This document shows, piece after piece, positions 44,341 through 53,699 of a stretch of DNA of 64,000 bases. The position numbers and the translations under genes were made by a program. Source of the stretch: Sphingomonas sp. PAMC26645 (lineage in GTDB: Bacteria; Pseudomonadota; Alphaproteobacteria; Sphingomonadales; Sphingomonadaceae); assembly GCF_004795835.1 (NCBI RefSeq), contig NZ_CP039249.1:733501-797500 (forward strand), in the 5' to 3' direction. Under the pieces are notes generated by a model. That model was not told the origin of the DNA and ran no database searches. It saw only the letters and a list, made by a program, of their open reading frames with translations. Each line of letters starts with the position of its first letter. The stretch's first letter is position 1.

Positions 44341-45378
44341 ATGGATCGTTCGGAGAAGATCGGCTTAGGCGTTGCCGTCGTCGGGCATGTCGTGCTGTTC
44401 GGCGCGCTGTCGCTCGGCTTTCTCGGTGCGCCCGAACTGCCGAAGAAGATCGAGCAGCAGCCGATCGACGTGAGCCTCGTGCCCGACGTGGCGCTGGAGG
44501 CAACCGCGCCGCAATCGGTGGAGACGCCAGCGGAGTCGGTCGCGCCGGACGAGGGTGCGCCCGAGGATGCCGCGCCGCCTGCTCCGGAAGAAGCCGAGCT
44601 CGAGCCGAAGCCCGATCCCGTGCCGCCTGCGCCGCAGCCCAAGCCCGCACCACCGAAACCTGCGCCCAAGCCGCAACCGGCACCCGAGCCGAAGCCTCAA
44701 CCCAAACCCAAGCCCGCGCCGCCGAAACCCGTCGCAAAGCCCGCGCCGGTCCCTAAGCCCGTCGTGAAGCCACAACCCAAGGCCGAGAAGGCGCCACCCG
44801 CCAAGGCCGCGCCCGCGAAGTCCGCGCCGACCAAGGCTGCGGCGAAACCGAGCGCCGCGCCCGCGAAAACGTCGTCCTCCGCGTGGTCGGCCAAGCCCAC
44901 GAAACAGTCCTCGACCAAGGGCAGCGGCTCGACCGCGGAGGCCAAGACCTCACGGCCACGCGGGTCGCGGCTCGGCGACAATTTCCTGAAGGGGCTGTCG
45001 GCCGATCCGTCGCCGAGCAAGTCGGAGGCGCCCAAGGCGGCCAAGCTCGGCGCGCAGGCGGCGGCGAACATCGGCTCGGCGATCCTGCGGCAGGTGCAGC
45101 CTTGCGCCAACCGCCAGGTCACACCGGGGCCCGGCGCCGAGCGGATCCGCGTGACGATCAACCTGAAGCTCAACCGCGACGGCACGCTGAAGTCGCGGCC
45201 GACGATCAGCGGTCATGCGGGCGTCGACGACGACAACCGGCGCTATGTCGACCGCGTCGACGATCTGGCGATCGCGACCTTCGTCGGGTGTTCGCCGCTA
45301 CGCGGTTTGCCCGACGACCTGTATGACGTGCAGAACGGCTGGAGCAATTTCAGCCTGCGCTACAAACTTCCCGGCTGA
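44341..45378 (+). CDS. tolA: Tol-Pal system protein TolA (energy-transducing, proline/lysine-rich)
   Basis: 345 residues. One N-terminal membrane helix (about 9-30) is followed by a long periplasmic arm of about 190 residues rich in Pro, Lys, Ala and Glu (many PKP and KPAP repeats), and a C-terminal domain (about 245-345) with QVQPCANRQVTPGP and RIRVTINLKLNRDGTL, as in TonB/TolA C-terminal folds. The Pro/Lys arm differs from the helical Ala-rich arm of E. coli TolA but is usual in sphingomonads. The tolB ATG follows after two bases. Confidence 0.94.
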   Translation: MDRSEKIGLGVAVVGHVVLFGALSLGFLGAPELPKKIEQQPIDVSLVPDVALEATAPQSVETPAESVAPDEGAPEDAAPPAPEEAELEPKPDPVPPAPQPKPAPPKPAPKPQPAPEPKPQPKPKPAPPKPVAKPAPVPKPVVKPQPKAEKAPPAKAAPAKSAPTKAAAKPSAAPAKTSSSAWSAKPTKQSSTKGSGSTAEAKTSRPRGSRLGDNFLKGLSADPSPSKSEAPKAAKLGAQAAANIGSAILRQVQPCANRQVTPGPGAERIRVTINLKLNRDGTLKSRPTISGHAGVDDDNRRYVDRVDDLAIATFVGCSPLRGLPDDLYDVQNGWSNFSLRYKLPG

Positions 45379-45380
45379 GG

Positions 45381-46991
45381 ATGTCCGTTATGACTCGATC
45401 GATCCTGGGGTTTTTCCCTTTGCGCGCAACTTTGGTCGCGGGTGACCACCCATTGCACGGTAACCACCCCGGCGAAGGCCGGGGCCCAGTTGGAAAGGTC
45501 GATGTAACGATGAGCAACGCTCCCTCAGCGGCGTCCCCCAACTGGGCCCCGGCCTTCGCCGGGGTGGGGCTCGCGGTTGGCGGGCGTAAGGCTCGATCGG
45601 TTCTCGCTTCGGTTGGGCTGCTCGCGTTCGTCTCCGGCAGTGCAGCGCATGCACAGGACGCGCCCGCTTCAGCGCCACAACAAGCCCCCGCCGATCCGGC
45701 CGCGCCAGCCCCCGCAGGCGATCAGTCCGGCGGACTCGTGGTCGACGTCACCGGCGGTATCTCCGCGCCGATGCCGATCGCGATCCCTGTCATGCCGACC
45801 GCCGCGGTTGTTTCCACCCCAGCAGGCTCCACCGACGTGCTCGGTCGCCAGCTCGCCGACATCGTCACCAACGACCTCCGCAACTCCGGCCTGTTCACGC
45901 CGCTCTCCCCCGGCCAGCTCCGCCCGATCACCTTCCCCGAAGTCACCGCACCCGGGTTCGACTACTGGGGCAGCACCGGCGCGCAGGCACTCGTGCAGGG
46001 CTTCATTCGCGCCAATGGCGACGGCAACCTGACGGTCGGCTGCTACCTCTACGACGTGTCGTCCAAGGCCGAGCTGACGCGCACCGGGTTCGTCGTGCCG
46101 CCGTCGGACTGGCGTCGCGCAGGGCATAAATGCGCCGACATGGTCTACACCCGGCTGACCGGCGAAGGCGCATATTTCGACAGCCGCGTCGTCTACGTGT
46201 CCGAGACCGGACCAAAGGGCCACCGCATCAAGCGGCTCGCGATCATGGATCAGGATGGCGCCAACCACCGCTTCCTGACCAACGGCCAGTCGATCGTCCT
46301 GACGCCGCGGTTCGCGCCGAACCAGCAGTCGATCGTCTATATGAGCTATCTCAACAATCGCCCGGCGATCTATGTCTACGACATCGGCTCGGGCAAGCAG
46401 CGCCTGGTGGTCGCGAACGCGAACCTGACGTTTGCGCCGCGCTTTTCGCCGGATGGCCGCAACATCCTGTTCTCGATGGCGCAGGCGGGCAATACTGACG
46501 TCTACCGCGTGTCCAGCCAGGGCGGCACGCCGCAGCGGCTGACCAACTCGCCTGGGATCGATACCGGCGGCAGCTATTCGCCGGACGGTTCGAAGATCGT
46601 GTTCGAGAGCGATCGTTCGGGCGGGCAGCAGATCTACGTGATGAACGCAGACGGCTCGAACCAGCAGCGGATCAGTTTCGGCGGCGGGCGCTATGCGACG
46701 CCGGTGTGGAGCCCGCGTGGCGACCTGATCGCGTTCACCAAGCTCGGCGGCGGCTTCCGGATCGGCATCATGAGCCCGAGCGGCGGCGGCGAGAAATTGC
46801 TGACCAACGACTGGCAGGACGAGGGTCCGAGCTGGTCGCCTAATGGTCGCGTGATCAACTTCTATCGCTCGGGACGCGGCAGCGGCGGCAAGGCCGACCT
46901 CTGGTCGGTCGACCTGACCGGCGCGAACGAGCGGAAAATCCCGACGCCGCTGGACGGCTCGGATCCGGCATGGGGCCCCTTGCGGCCCTGA
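45381..46991 (+). CDS. tolB: Tol-Pal system beta-propeller protein TolB, with repeat inside its 5' end
   Basis: The periplasmic TolB: N-terminal domain with VDVTGGISAPMPIAIPVM and LGRQLADIVTNDLRNSGLF, then a C-terminal WD40-like six-blade propeller with repeated FAPRFSPDGRNI, GSYSPDGSKIVFES and WSPRGDLIAFT units. The coordinates give the outermost start, two bases after tolA. In that frame residues 28-62 are encoded by repeat family A, and only afterwards comes a normal signal peptide (RSVLASVGLLAFVSGSAAHA-QD). Starts at ATG 45390 (GAGG nine bases upstream), ATG 45510 (inside the repeat) or GTG 45564 (its last bases) are alternatives. The last two expose the signal peptide. Confidence 0.93.
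   Translation: MSVMTRSILGFFPLRATLVAGDHPLHGNHPGEGRGPVGKVDVTMSNAPSAASPNWAPAFAGVGLAVGGRKARSVLASVGLLAFVSGSAAHAQDAPASAPQQAPADPAAPAPAGDQSGGLVVDVTGGISAPMPIAIPVMPTAAVVSTPAGSTDVLGRQLADIVTNDLRNSGLFTPLSPGQLRPITFPEVTAPGFDYWGSTGAQALVQGFIRANGDGNLTVGCYLYDVSSKAELTRTGFVVPPSDWRRAGHKCADMVYTRLTGEGAYFDSRVVYVSETGPKGHRIKRLAIMDQDGANHRFLTNGQSIVLTPRFAPNQQSIVYMSYLNNRPAIYVYDIGSGKQRLVVANANLTFAPRFSPDGRNILFSMAQAGNTDVYRVSSQGGTPQRLTNSPGIDTGGSYSPDGSKIVFESDRSGGQQIYVMNADGSNQQRISFGGGRYATPVWSPRGDLIAFTKLGGGFRIGIMSPSGGGEKLLTNDWQDEGPSWSPNGRVINFYRSGRGSGGKADLWSVDLTGANERKIPTPLDGSDPAWGPLRP
45463..45567 (-). repeat. Palindromic repeat family A, copy 5, inside the tolB frame
   Basis: An inverted copy relative to 16611 and 20341: CCACCCCGGCGAAGGCCGGG with CCCAGTTGG at the left, CCAACTGGG with CCCCGGCCTTCGCC and GGGGTGG at the right. 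It is an open frame (HPGEGRGPVGKV...SPNWAPAFAGV) within tolB and has no stop codon. Confidence 0.92.
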
Positions 46992-47043
46992 ACCTGCTAT
47001 GGGGGCATAACGGGGAAACGTGATTTTCTACGGGAGACTATCT

Positions 47044-47571
47044 ATGTCGAAGCTTTCCAACATCTTGCTCGCGTGTACCGCGCTGATCGCTGTTTCGGGT
47101 TGCGCGAAGAAGCGTCCCGCCGTGCTGCCGCCCGCCCCCATCGACAACAACGCTGCGGTCGATCCCAATGCGGGGATGAACAACGGCAATGTCGGCGGGG
47201 CGATCGTGCCGGGGTCGGATGCCGACTTCCAGCGCTCGGTCAGCTCGAACACGGTGAATTTCGGGCTCGACATGTACGACATCGATCCGACCGCCCGCGC
47301 GATCCTCGACAGCCAGGCGCAGTGGCTGGCCAAGTTCCCCAACCAGCGGATCACGATCGAAGGTCATGCCGACGAGCGCGGCACGCGCGAATATAACCTC
47401 GCGCTGGGCGATCGTCGTGCGAACGCGACGAAGAACTATCTGGCGGCAAAGGGCGTGTCGTCGTCGCGGATGACGACGATCAGCTACGGCAAGGAGCGCC
47501 CGGTGGCGATGGGCTCTGACGATCAGAGCTGGGCGGCGAACCGTCGTGCGGTCACGGTGGTGCTGAACTAA
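47044..47571 (+). CDS. pal: Peptidoglycan-associated lipoprotein Pal
   Basis: 175 residues from ATG 47044. Lipoprotein signal with VSGC (Cys20), then a disordered linker and an OmpA-like peptidoglycan-binding domain (about 65-175) with the EGHADERGTREYNLALGDRRA motif. It is the outer-membrane anchor of the Tol system. It follows tolB by 52 bases, with GGGAGA upstream of the start. Repeat D follows at once, probably separating it from the convergent nuclease gene. Confidence 0.97.
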   Translation: MSKLSNILLACTALIAVSGCAKKRPAVLPPAPIDNNAAVDPNAGMNNGNVGGAIVPGSDADFQRSVSSNTVNFGLDMYDIDPTARAILDSQAQWLAKFPNQRITIEGHADERGTREYNLALGDRRANATKNYLAAKGVSSSRMTTISYGKERPVAMGSDDQSWAANRRAVTVVLN

Positions 47572-47586
47572 GATTTGTCGCGGCAG

Positions 47587-47735
47587 TCCCTCTCCCCTCC
47601 GGGGAGAGGGAGGGAGGAGCCGCTTGGCGACGGAAGGGTGAGGGGCTTTGGGATAAGTGTCCCGAGCCTCAAGCCCCTCACCCTCCCACGTGCAAGAGCC
47701 CGCGGGCCTCTCCCTCTCCCCGGCGGGGAGAGGGT
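47587..47735. repeat. Palindromic repeat family D
   Basis: CCCTCTCCCCTCCGGGGAGAGGG and AGGGTGAGGGGCTT are mirrored by AAGCCCCTCACCCT and CCCTCTCCCCGGCGGGGAGAGGG (given in parts). It lies between convergent pal and the S1/P1 nuclease gene. Confidence 0.88.
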
Positions 47736-47742
47736 AAGCGGT

Positions 47743-48594
47743 TTAGCCTAGAGCCTTGTCGAGCAGCTTGGCCAGGCGAATACCGCCGCGGCGGATCCCT
47801 TCTCGCGACACCGGCACCATCTTGGCGATCGTCGCGTCGTCCATCTTCACGCGCGCAGGCACGGTACCGCACGCATCCCCGCCAAGCGCGGCCGCATACG
47901 CCTCATGCGAGGCCTCCCAGCTCTGCCGGCTCCAGTCGACGACCGTCCCAGCCCCGATCTTCGCCCGCTCGGCCGCCGGATACCGCCTTACCAGCGACGG
48001 CGGCGTCGAGATCGCGCGCTCCGCCAACGGGCCGTCCCAGATCGAATGCAGGTTGAACCGCGCCGGGCCGTAGATCCCGTAGTCGGCCTTCACGTCGTTG
48101 CCGCCCTTGTCGTGGCGGTCGCCAGCGTGCAGCGGCTGGTGGAGATCGCCGACGAAGTGGATCAGGAACGCGAGCGCGACGACGCGGTCGCGGGGCAGCG
48201 TCGACTTGTCGCGGAGCATCTTCACGTCGCGGTCGATCTGGTACGAGACGCAATCGCCTTCCTTGCACGCCGGCGTCAGGTCGAACGGCGCGCAGATGTC
48301 GACGTTCTGGTAATGCCAGCTGTACGCGAAGCCGAAGCGCGTCGATCCGTCGTTCAACTTCAGCGGCTTGATGCAGTCCGCCCAGACGCTGGCCTCCTCG
48401 ATCGTACCCGCGGGGCAGGTCGGCGTGTCGAGCAACGCCTGTTGCGCAAGCAGTTTCCGAATCGCCGCCTTGGTTTTCGGCGTGACGTTGGCATAGGCGA
48501 TCTGCGCGACGGTCTGGTGGCCGTACTCCCAGAACGCGGTGGCGGGGGAGGCGAGGCCGAGCGAGGCGATCGCGGCAAGGAGAAAGCGCTTCAT
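47743..48594 (-). CDS. S1/P1 family zinc nuclease, secreted
   Basis: 283 residues. The signal peptide (1-20, ATA-FW) leaves a mature protein that begins with the zinc-binding Trp region FWEYGHQTVAQIA (His26). Later come SWHYQNVD and HFVGDLHQPLHAGDRHDKGGND and NLHSIWD, which supply the remaining histidine and aspartate zinc ligands of the P1 nuclease fold. It probably degrades single-stranded nucleic acid outside the cytoplasm. Its ATG overlaps the isoaspartyl peptidase stop by four bases. Confidence 0.94.
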   Translation of the reverse strand: MKRFLLAAIASLGLASPATAFWEYGHQTVAQIAYANVTPKTKAAIRKLLAQQALLDTPTCPAGTIEEASVWADCIKPLKLNDGSTRFGFAYSWHYQNVDICAPFDLTPACKEGDCVSYQIDRDVKMLRDKSTLPRDRVVALAFLIHFVGDLHQPLHAGDRHDKGGNDVKADYGIYGPARFNLHSIWDGPLAERAISTPPSLVRRYPAAERAKIGAGTVVDWSRQSWEASHEAYAAALGGDACGTVPARVKMDDATIAKMVPVSREGIRRGGIRLAKLLDKALG

Positions 48595-49511
48595 GCCGGC
48601 TCGTTAGCGTAGATCGCGACCGTCCGGCTACCCTCGGAGGACGCGCGTCCGCGGTACATGCCGACGGTGTTGAAACCCCACGCCATGTCGCCGTCCGGCC
48701 CCGCGACGATCACCCCGCCGGTGCCGCCAATCGCCTTAACTTCGGCGAGCACCGCGTCGGCGGCGACTTGCAGCGGCTCGCCCGACAGGCGGACGCGCGC
48801 GGCGATCTCGTGGCCGACGCCGACGCGGAGGAAGAACTCGCCCGAGCCGGTGCAGGACACGGCACACGCACGATCGTCTGCAAACGTGCCTGCGCCGATC
48901 ACCGGGGTGTCGCCGATCCGGCCCCAGCGCTTGCCGGTGACACCGCCGGTCGAGGTGGCGGCGGCGACATGGCCGTGCGTGTCGCAGGCGACTGCGCCGA
49001 CCGTGCCGTACTTCATGTCGACGTCGAACCCTCCGCCATCGGCCTGGAACTCGGCGAACTGACGGCGGCGTTCGTCGGTGGCGAACCACGCGGCATCCGC
49101 CTGGGGAAGGTCGCGTTCGAGCGAGAACGCATCCGCGCCCTTTCCGGCGAGGAAGACGTGGCGGCCATCGTCGAGAATCGCGCGGGCTAGGCCGACGGGG
49201 TTGCGCGTGGCGGTGGCTGCGGCGACAGCGCCGGCTGCCCGCGTGCGTCCGTCCATGATCGCAGCGTCGAGCTCCAGCGTGCCGTCATGCGTGAAGACCG
49301 CGCCGCGTCCCGAGTTGAAGTGCGAGTCGTCCTCCAGCACACGCACCGCCGCCTCCACCGCATCGAGTGCCCCGCCGCCGTCCGCCAGCACCTTCGACCC
49401 GACGTCGAGCGCGCGCGACAGGCCGGCTCGCGCGCCCGCATCCTGCTCGGGCGAGACCATCTCGCTGTCGAGTTTGCCGGCGCCGCCGTGGATGACGAGG
49501 GTCCAGGTCAT
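48591..49511 (-). CDS. Isoaspartyl peptidase/L-asparaginase (Ntn hydrolase)
   Basis: 306 residues from ATG 49511. N-terminal TWTLVIHGGAGKL and HFNSGRGAVFTHDG, then the autocleavage site with the new N-terminal threonine at MKYGTVGAVACD (Thr170), and ATSTGGVTGKRWGRIGDTPVIGAGTFAD with the substrate-binding GRIGDTPVIGAG block. This is the plant-type asparaginase class that repairs isoaspartyl dipeptides. It is coupled to both neighbours by short overlaps. Confidence 0.95.
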   Translation of the reverse strand: MTWTLVIHGGAGKLDSEMVSPEQDAGARAGLSRALDVGSKVLADGGGALDAVEAAVRVLEDDSHFNSGRGAVFTHDGTLELDAAIMDGRTRAAGAVAAATATRNPVGLARAILDDGRHVFLAGKGADAFSLERDLPQADAAWFATDERRRQFAEFQADGGGFDVDMKYGTVGAVACDTHGHVAAATSTGGVTGKRWGRIGDTPVIGAGTFADDRACAVSCTGSGEFFLRVGVGHEIAARVRLSGEPLQVAADAVLAEVKAIGGTGGVIVAGPDGDMAWGFNTVGMYRGRASSEGSRTVAIYANEPA

Positions 49512-50647
49512 GCTGAGTCTTTCGAGGGTAGGGCGCGGAGGCCGATGAGGGGGCGGAGCGGCGCGATGCTGCGGCCGATCCAGTAGAAGCCGATGCAGCC
49601 GATCGTCGTCGCGGCGAGCAGGCACGCGAACTCCGCCCAGCCCGGCAGGCCGGCGGGGAGCAGCGCGTACATCACGAGGACGATGATCGTCTGATGGATC
49701 AGGTAGAACGGGAACACCGCCTCGGTCAGTGTGCGGCGCCAGCGATGGTCGCGGTTCCAGTGGCGCTCGGCGATCCCGATCAGCGCGACGATCGCCCCCC
49801 ATTGCTCGAGCGCGTGCGCGACGCCGTAGCCGGGGTAGATCCAGCGCGGCGCGACGATGTCGCCCGGCCATTCCAGCTCGACGCCGATGATCGCGCCATA
49901 GCCGAGCACCGCGGCGACCGCGCCGACCTTCCACCAGCGCGCGATCGCCGCCATCGCGGGCTCTGAGCGGGCGAAGCCGAAGCCGAACAGGAAGGCAGGG
50001 AAATAGGTGACGTGCGCGACCCAGTCGCCGAACAGGGCTTGCGATTCGGCGGCCATCTGAAACCACCAGGCGTGGACGAACACGAGCCACGCGACGGGGA
50101 GGACGAGCACCGCCCAGCTGCCGAAGATCCGGTCGAATACCCGCTGCAGCCAATCGCCACGAATAACGATCAGGCCGAGCGTGAGCGTCGTGGTGTAGAC
50201 CCAGAGATAGACGACGAACCACAGATGGTTCCACGTCGGCAGCGACAGCCCGGCGAGCTTGCCGAAGCGGAAATAGTCGTGGCTCCAGAACGTCAGATAG
50301 CTGCCGGCATAGGCATGCTTGGTGACCAGCTCGACCCAGGGTTGCGGCGGGACGATCACCGCCATGCCGAACAACAGCGGTACGAGCAGGCGGTAGCAGC
50401 GGTTGGCGAAGAATCCGCCTGTACCGCTCGACCGGTTGAGCAGCGCGCGGCTGGCATAGCCCGAGACGACGAACAGCAGCGTCAGCCGCCACGCGTTGCT
50501 CGCCAGCATCGGCAGCCGCACCCAGTCCTCGACATGAAGCGACTTCACGTGGAAGTTCCACGGCACGAAGACCATGCCGATATGGTAGAGGATCAGCAGC
50601 GCGAACGCACCGATCCGCAGCCAGTCCATGCCGAAATGCCGCGTCAT
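49508..50647 (-). CDS. Acyltransferase 3/OpgC-like membrane protein
   Basis: 379 residues with about ten helices. MDWLRIGAFALLILYHIGMVFVPW at the start carries the acyltransferase-3 histidine, and later come VVSGYASRALL and NHLWFVVYLWVY, as in glucan-modifying (MdoC/OpgC) proteins. The C-terminal HQTIIVLVMY helix fits too. The acceptor is unknown. It is first in the minus-strand run with isoaspartyl peptidase and S1/P1 nuclease. Confidence 0.9.
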   Translation of the reverse strand: MTRHFGMDWLRIGAFALLILYHIGMVFVPWNFHVKSLHVEDWVRLPMLASNAWRLTLLFVVSGYASRALLNRSSGTGGFFANRCYRLLVPLLFGMAVIVPPQPWVELVTKHAYAGSYLTFWSHDYFRFGKLAGLSLPTWNHLWFVVYLWVYTTTLTLGLIVIRGDWLQRVFDRIFGSWAVLVLPVAWLVFVHAWWFQMAAESQALFGDWVAHVTYFPAFLFGFGFARSEPAMAAIARWWKVGAVAAVLGYGAIIGVELEWPGDIVAPRWIYPGYGVAHALEQWGAIVALIGIAERHWNRDHRWRRTLTEAVFPFYLIHQTIIVLVMYALLPAGLPGWAEFACLLAATTIGCIGFYWIGRSIAPLRPLIGLRALPSKDSA

Positions 50648-50715
50648 CGCGCGGCCCTACGGGGCGGGGAGCGGTGCGGCAAGCGTGCGACGGCTGAGGC
50701 GTTCCCCGCGCCGGA

Positions 50716-51237
50716 TCATGCTTTCATGCGCGGCGTGCCCATGAAGTCGCGCTTGCCGATCGGCACGCCCTGCGCGCGCAGGATCGCGTAGGCCGTGCTG
50801 GCATGAAAGTAGAAGTTGGGTTGTGAGAACGAGAGCAGGAAGTTCGCGCCGGTGAACGGCATGACGAACGTGCCGAACTCGAATGTCGTGTCGTTGTCGG
50901 CGAGCGCGTCGAACGTCTCCCGGTCGATCCCCTCCAGCGTGGCGATCGCGTCGCGCATCACCTTGTGGAGACCCGCGAAATCCGTCGGCCAGGCCGAGCG
51001 ATCTGGCGCGAAGGTACCGGCGCGGACGCCTTCGATCCCGCCGACCGAATGCCCAGCGCACGCCTTCACCTGGTAGCCGAACGGCAGCATGTCGTCGGCG
51101 AGCTTCGCATCGATCAGCGTCGCGGGTTCGATACCCTTCTCGGCCGCGAACGCTTCCGCCTTGTCGAGCAGCGCGTCGACCGCGCGGAGAATCTGGAGGT
51201 TCGAGGGAATCGTCGCATCGTACAGGGACAGGGTCAT
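50716..51237 (-). CDS. DUF1993 family protein
   Basis: A 173-residue helical protein of the DinB-like DUF1993 group: TLSLYDATIPSNLQILRAVDALLDKAEAFA (given as a motif), LPFGYQVKACAGHSVGG, and NFLLSFSQPNFYFHASTAYAILRAQGVPIGKRDFMG at the C terminus. Function is unknown. It is divergent from ispG with 115 bases between the starts. Confidence 0.9.
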   Translation of the reverse strand: MTLSLYDATIPSNLQILRAVDALLDKAEAFAAEKGIEPATLIDAKLADDMLPFGYQVKACAGHSVGGIEGVRAGTFAPDRSAWPTDFAGLHKVMRDAIATLEGIDRETFDALADNDTTFEFGTFVMPFTGANFLLSFSQPNFYFHASTAYAILRAQGVPIGKRDFMGTPRMKA

Positions 51238-51352
51238 CGCGTTCGCTCCTAAAGCCGTGCGCCGCTATGGCCGACGATCGCTACTCCGGCCAGCGATGTT
51301 CCGTTCCAGCGCGCAAGTCGCTATATAGGCCTCGAACTCCCGAGGAATCCCC

Positions 51353-52492
51353 ATGTCCCTTCGTCCCTGGCGCGATATCACCCGCCGCAAGAGCCGCCAG
51401 ATCATGGTCGGCAACGTCCCCGTTGGCGGCGACGCGCCGGTCACGGTGCAGACGATGACCAACACCCCGACCGACGACGTGCGCGCGACGGTCGACCAGA
51501 TCCGCCGCTGCGAAGACGCGGGCGTCGACATCATCCGCGTGAGCTGCCCCGACGTCGAATCGACCACTGCGCTCAAGCAGATCGTCCGCGCCAGCCGCGT
51601 GCCGATCGTCGCGGACATCCACTTCCACTACAAGCGTGCGCTCGAAGCGGCGGACGCCGGCGCGGCGTGCCTGCGCATCAACCCGGGCAATATCGGCTCG
51701 GCGGCGCGCGTGAAGGAGGTCGTCGACGCGGCCAAGTCCAACGGCTGCGCGATTCGTATCGGCGTCAACGGCGGCTCGCTCGAGCGGCATCTGCTCGAGA
51801 AATACGGCGAGCCTTGCCCCGATGCGCTGGTCGAGTCGGCGCTCGATCATATCAAGCTGTTGCAGGACCATGATTTTCACGAGTTCAAGGTCGCGGTGAA
51901 GGCCTCCGACCTGTTCCTCGCGGTGGCGGCGTACCAGCAGCTTGCCGAACAGGTCGATTGCCCGCTGCATCTCGGCATCACCGAGGCGGGCGGGTTCGTT
52001 GGCGGCACGGTCAAGTCGGCGATCGGGATGGGGAGTTTGCTCTGGTACGGCATCGGCGACACCATTCGTGTTTCGCTGTCGGCGGAGCCCGAGGAGGAGG
52101 TCCGCGTCGGCTTCGAGATCCTGAAAGCGCTCGGTATCCGCAACCGCGGCGTCCGCGTCGTGTCGTGCCCGTCGTGCGCGCGCCAGGGTTTCGACGTGAT
52201 CCGCACCGTGCAGGCGCTCGAGGAGCGGTTGCAGCACATCCGTACGCCGATGTCCTTGTCGGTGCTCGGCTGCGTCGTGAACGGGCCGGGCGAAGCGCGC
52301 GAGACCGACATCGGGATCACCGGCGGCGGCAACGGTAAGCACATGGTGTATCTGTCGGGCGTCACCGACCACCATGTCCAGGACGCCGACATGGTCGACC
52401 ACATCGTCCGGCTGGTCGAGGCGAAAGCCGCGGAAATCGACGCGGCGGATGCGGCTATCGCGGCCTTGGTACCGGAGATGGCGGCGGAATAG
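51353..52492 (+). CDS. ispG: (E)-4-hydroxy-3-methylbut-2-enyl-diphosphate synthase (flavodoxin)
   Basis: Next-to-last step of the MEP isoprenoid pathway. 379 residues: a TIM barrel with [26 protein letters not shown] near the start, then the 4Fe-4S domain with Cys272 and Cys275 ([12 protein letters not shown]), Cys307 and the ligand Glu314 ([17 protein letters not shown]). Length is normal for the bacterial type without insertion. It is alone on its strand, with a palindrome downstream. Confidence 0.98.
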   Translation: MSLRPWRDITRRKSRQIMVGNVPVGGDAPVTVQTMTNTPTDDVRATVDQIRRCEDAGVDIIRVSCPDVESTTALKQIVRASRVPIVADIHFHYKRALEAADAGAACLRINPGNIGSAARVKEVVDAAKSNGCAIRIGVNGGSLERHLLEKYGEPCPDALVESALDHIKLLQDHDFHEFKVAVKASDLFLAVAAYQQLAEQVDCPLHLGITEAGGFVGGTVKSAIGMGSLLWYGIGDTIRVSLSAEPEEEVRVGFEILKALGIRNRGVRVVSCPSCARQGFDVIRTVQALEERLQHIRTPMSLSVLGCVVNGPGEARETDIGITGGGNGKHMVYLSGVTDHHVQDADMVDHIVRLVEAKAAEIDAADAAIAALVPEMAAE

Positions 52493-52579
52493 GTTTCAGC
52501 GGTTAGCTGCTTACGCGCGCCTTTCACTAACTCTGACTTCTGTGAGGAGGACGGCGTGATGCGCGCATCCTCTTGCCGT

Positions 52580-52653
52580 ACTCCCGCGAAAGCGGGAGTC
52601 CAGGGTTACCGGCGATAGCGTTCGTGGTCCTGGACCCCCGCGTTCGCGGGGGA
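52580..52653. repeat. Intergenic palindrome after ispG
   Basis: ACTCCCGCGAAAGCGGGAGTCCAGG and CCTGGACCCCCGCGTTCGCGGGGG are nested: each arm has its own hairpin, and the outer TCCAGG/CCTGGA pair too (given in parts). It lies between ispG and the DMT transporter gene. Confidence 0.88.
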
Positions 52654-52784
52654 ACAGCACCTTGGACACCGCTTTATCAAACCGTCGACGTCCGCAACGG
52701 CAATTCCAGCACCGGCGATGGCGTCGCGATAGGATGCGGGTTAAGCGGACCGCATGAGGATGATCCGAACATTGACCGTTCACG

Positions 52785-53699
52785 ATGCGGTCTAGTTCGG
52801 TGACGAACCGCGTCGTTTCCCCAGCATTGGCCTTCGCAATCGCCGCGCTGGGCATCGGACTGTTTTCCATGATGGATGCGGTGATGAAGTCGCTCGTCCT
52901 GGCGATCGGTGTCTATAACGCGCTGCTCTGGCGGCAGATGATCAGCGTCGGTCTCGGCGCGGTCGCGTGGAAGCTCGGGAAGAGCGGCCGGCCTAGCGGG
53001 CGCGCGCTGAAGCTGCATCTGGCGCGCGGGCTCGTCACTACGGCGATGGCGGTGCTGTTCTTCTGGGGGCTCGCGCGGGTGCCGATGGCGCAAGCGATTT
53101 CGCTGACCTACATCGCGCCAATTCTCGCGCTGCTGCTCGCGGCGGCTACGCTCGGCGAGCGCGTCGGGTGGAAGACGTTCGTCGCCTCGATCGCCGCGCT
53201 GGGTGGCGTGCTGGTGGTGATGATCGGGCAGGGACGCGAGGTGCCAGGCCCCGAGACGTTCCACGGGACGCTCGCCATCCTCGGATCCGCGGTGCTGTAC
53301 GCGGTGAACCTCGTGATCGCGCGGATGCAGAGCCAGGCGGCGCGGCCGGGGGAGATCGCGTTCTTCCAGGCGCTCGTCATCACTGCGACGCTGGCGCTCG
53401 CCGCGCCTTGGCTGGTGGTGGTGCCCGAAGCGGCGCAGTGGCCCAAGCTCATTCTCGCCGCCGGGCTCGCGACCGCGTCGCTGTGGCTGCTCGGCTGGGC
53501 CTATGCGCACGGCGATACCGGGTTCCTGGCGACCACCGAATATACGTCGTTCGTCTATGCTGCCGGCTTGGGTTTCCTGGTGTTCGGCGAGCGGGTATCG
53601 GCGTTTACGCTGGCGGGCGCGGCGATCATCGTCGTCGCGTGCCTGTACGCGGCGCGGCGGCGTGACATCGCGCAAACTTCTATCGAGGCTAGTGCATGA
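52785..53699 (+). CDS. EamA/DMT superfamily transporter
   Basis: 304 residues, ten helices in two EamA halves: ALGIGLFSMMDAVMKSL and MAQAISLTYIAPILALLLAAATLGERVG in the first, ILGSAVLYAVNLVIARMQ and FVYAAGLGFLVFGERVSAFTLAGAAIIV in the second. The substrate is unknown (drug/metabolite exporter family). Its stop overlaps the GNAT gene by four bases. Confidence 0.92.
   Translation: MRSSSVTNRVVSPALAFAIAALGIGLFSMMDAVMKSLVLAIGVYNALLWRQMISVGLGAVAWKLGKSGRPSGRALKLHLARGLVTTAMAVLFFWGLARVPMAQAISLTYIAPILALLLAAATLGERVGWKTFVASIAALGGVLVVMIGQGREVPGPETFHGTLAILGSAVLYAVNLVIARMQSQAARPGEIAFFQALVITATLALAAPWLVVVPEAAQWPKLILAAGLATASLWLLGWAYAHGDTGFLATTEYTSFVYAAGLGFLVFGERVSAFTLAGAAIIVVACLYAARRRDIAQTSIEASA

Noticed and set aside
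16611..45567. Family A palindromes as CRISPR repeats
   Set aside because: The copies are kilobases apart, not regularly spaced, and have no spacers or cas genes.
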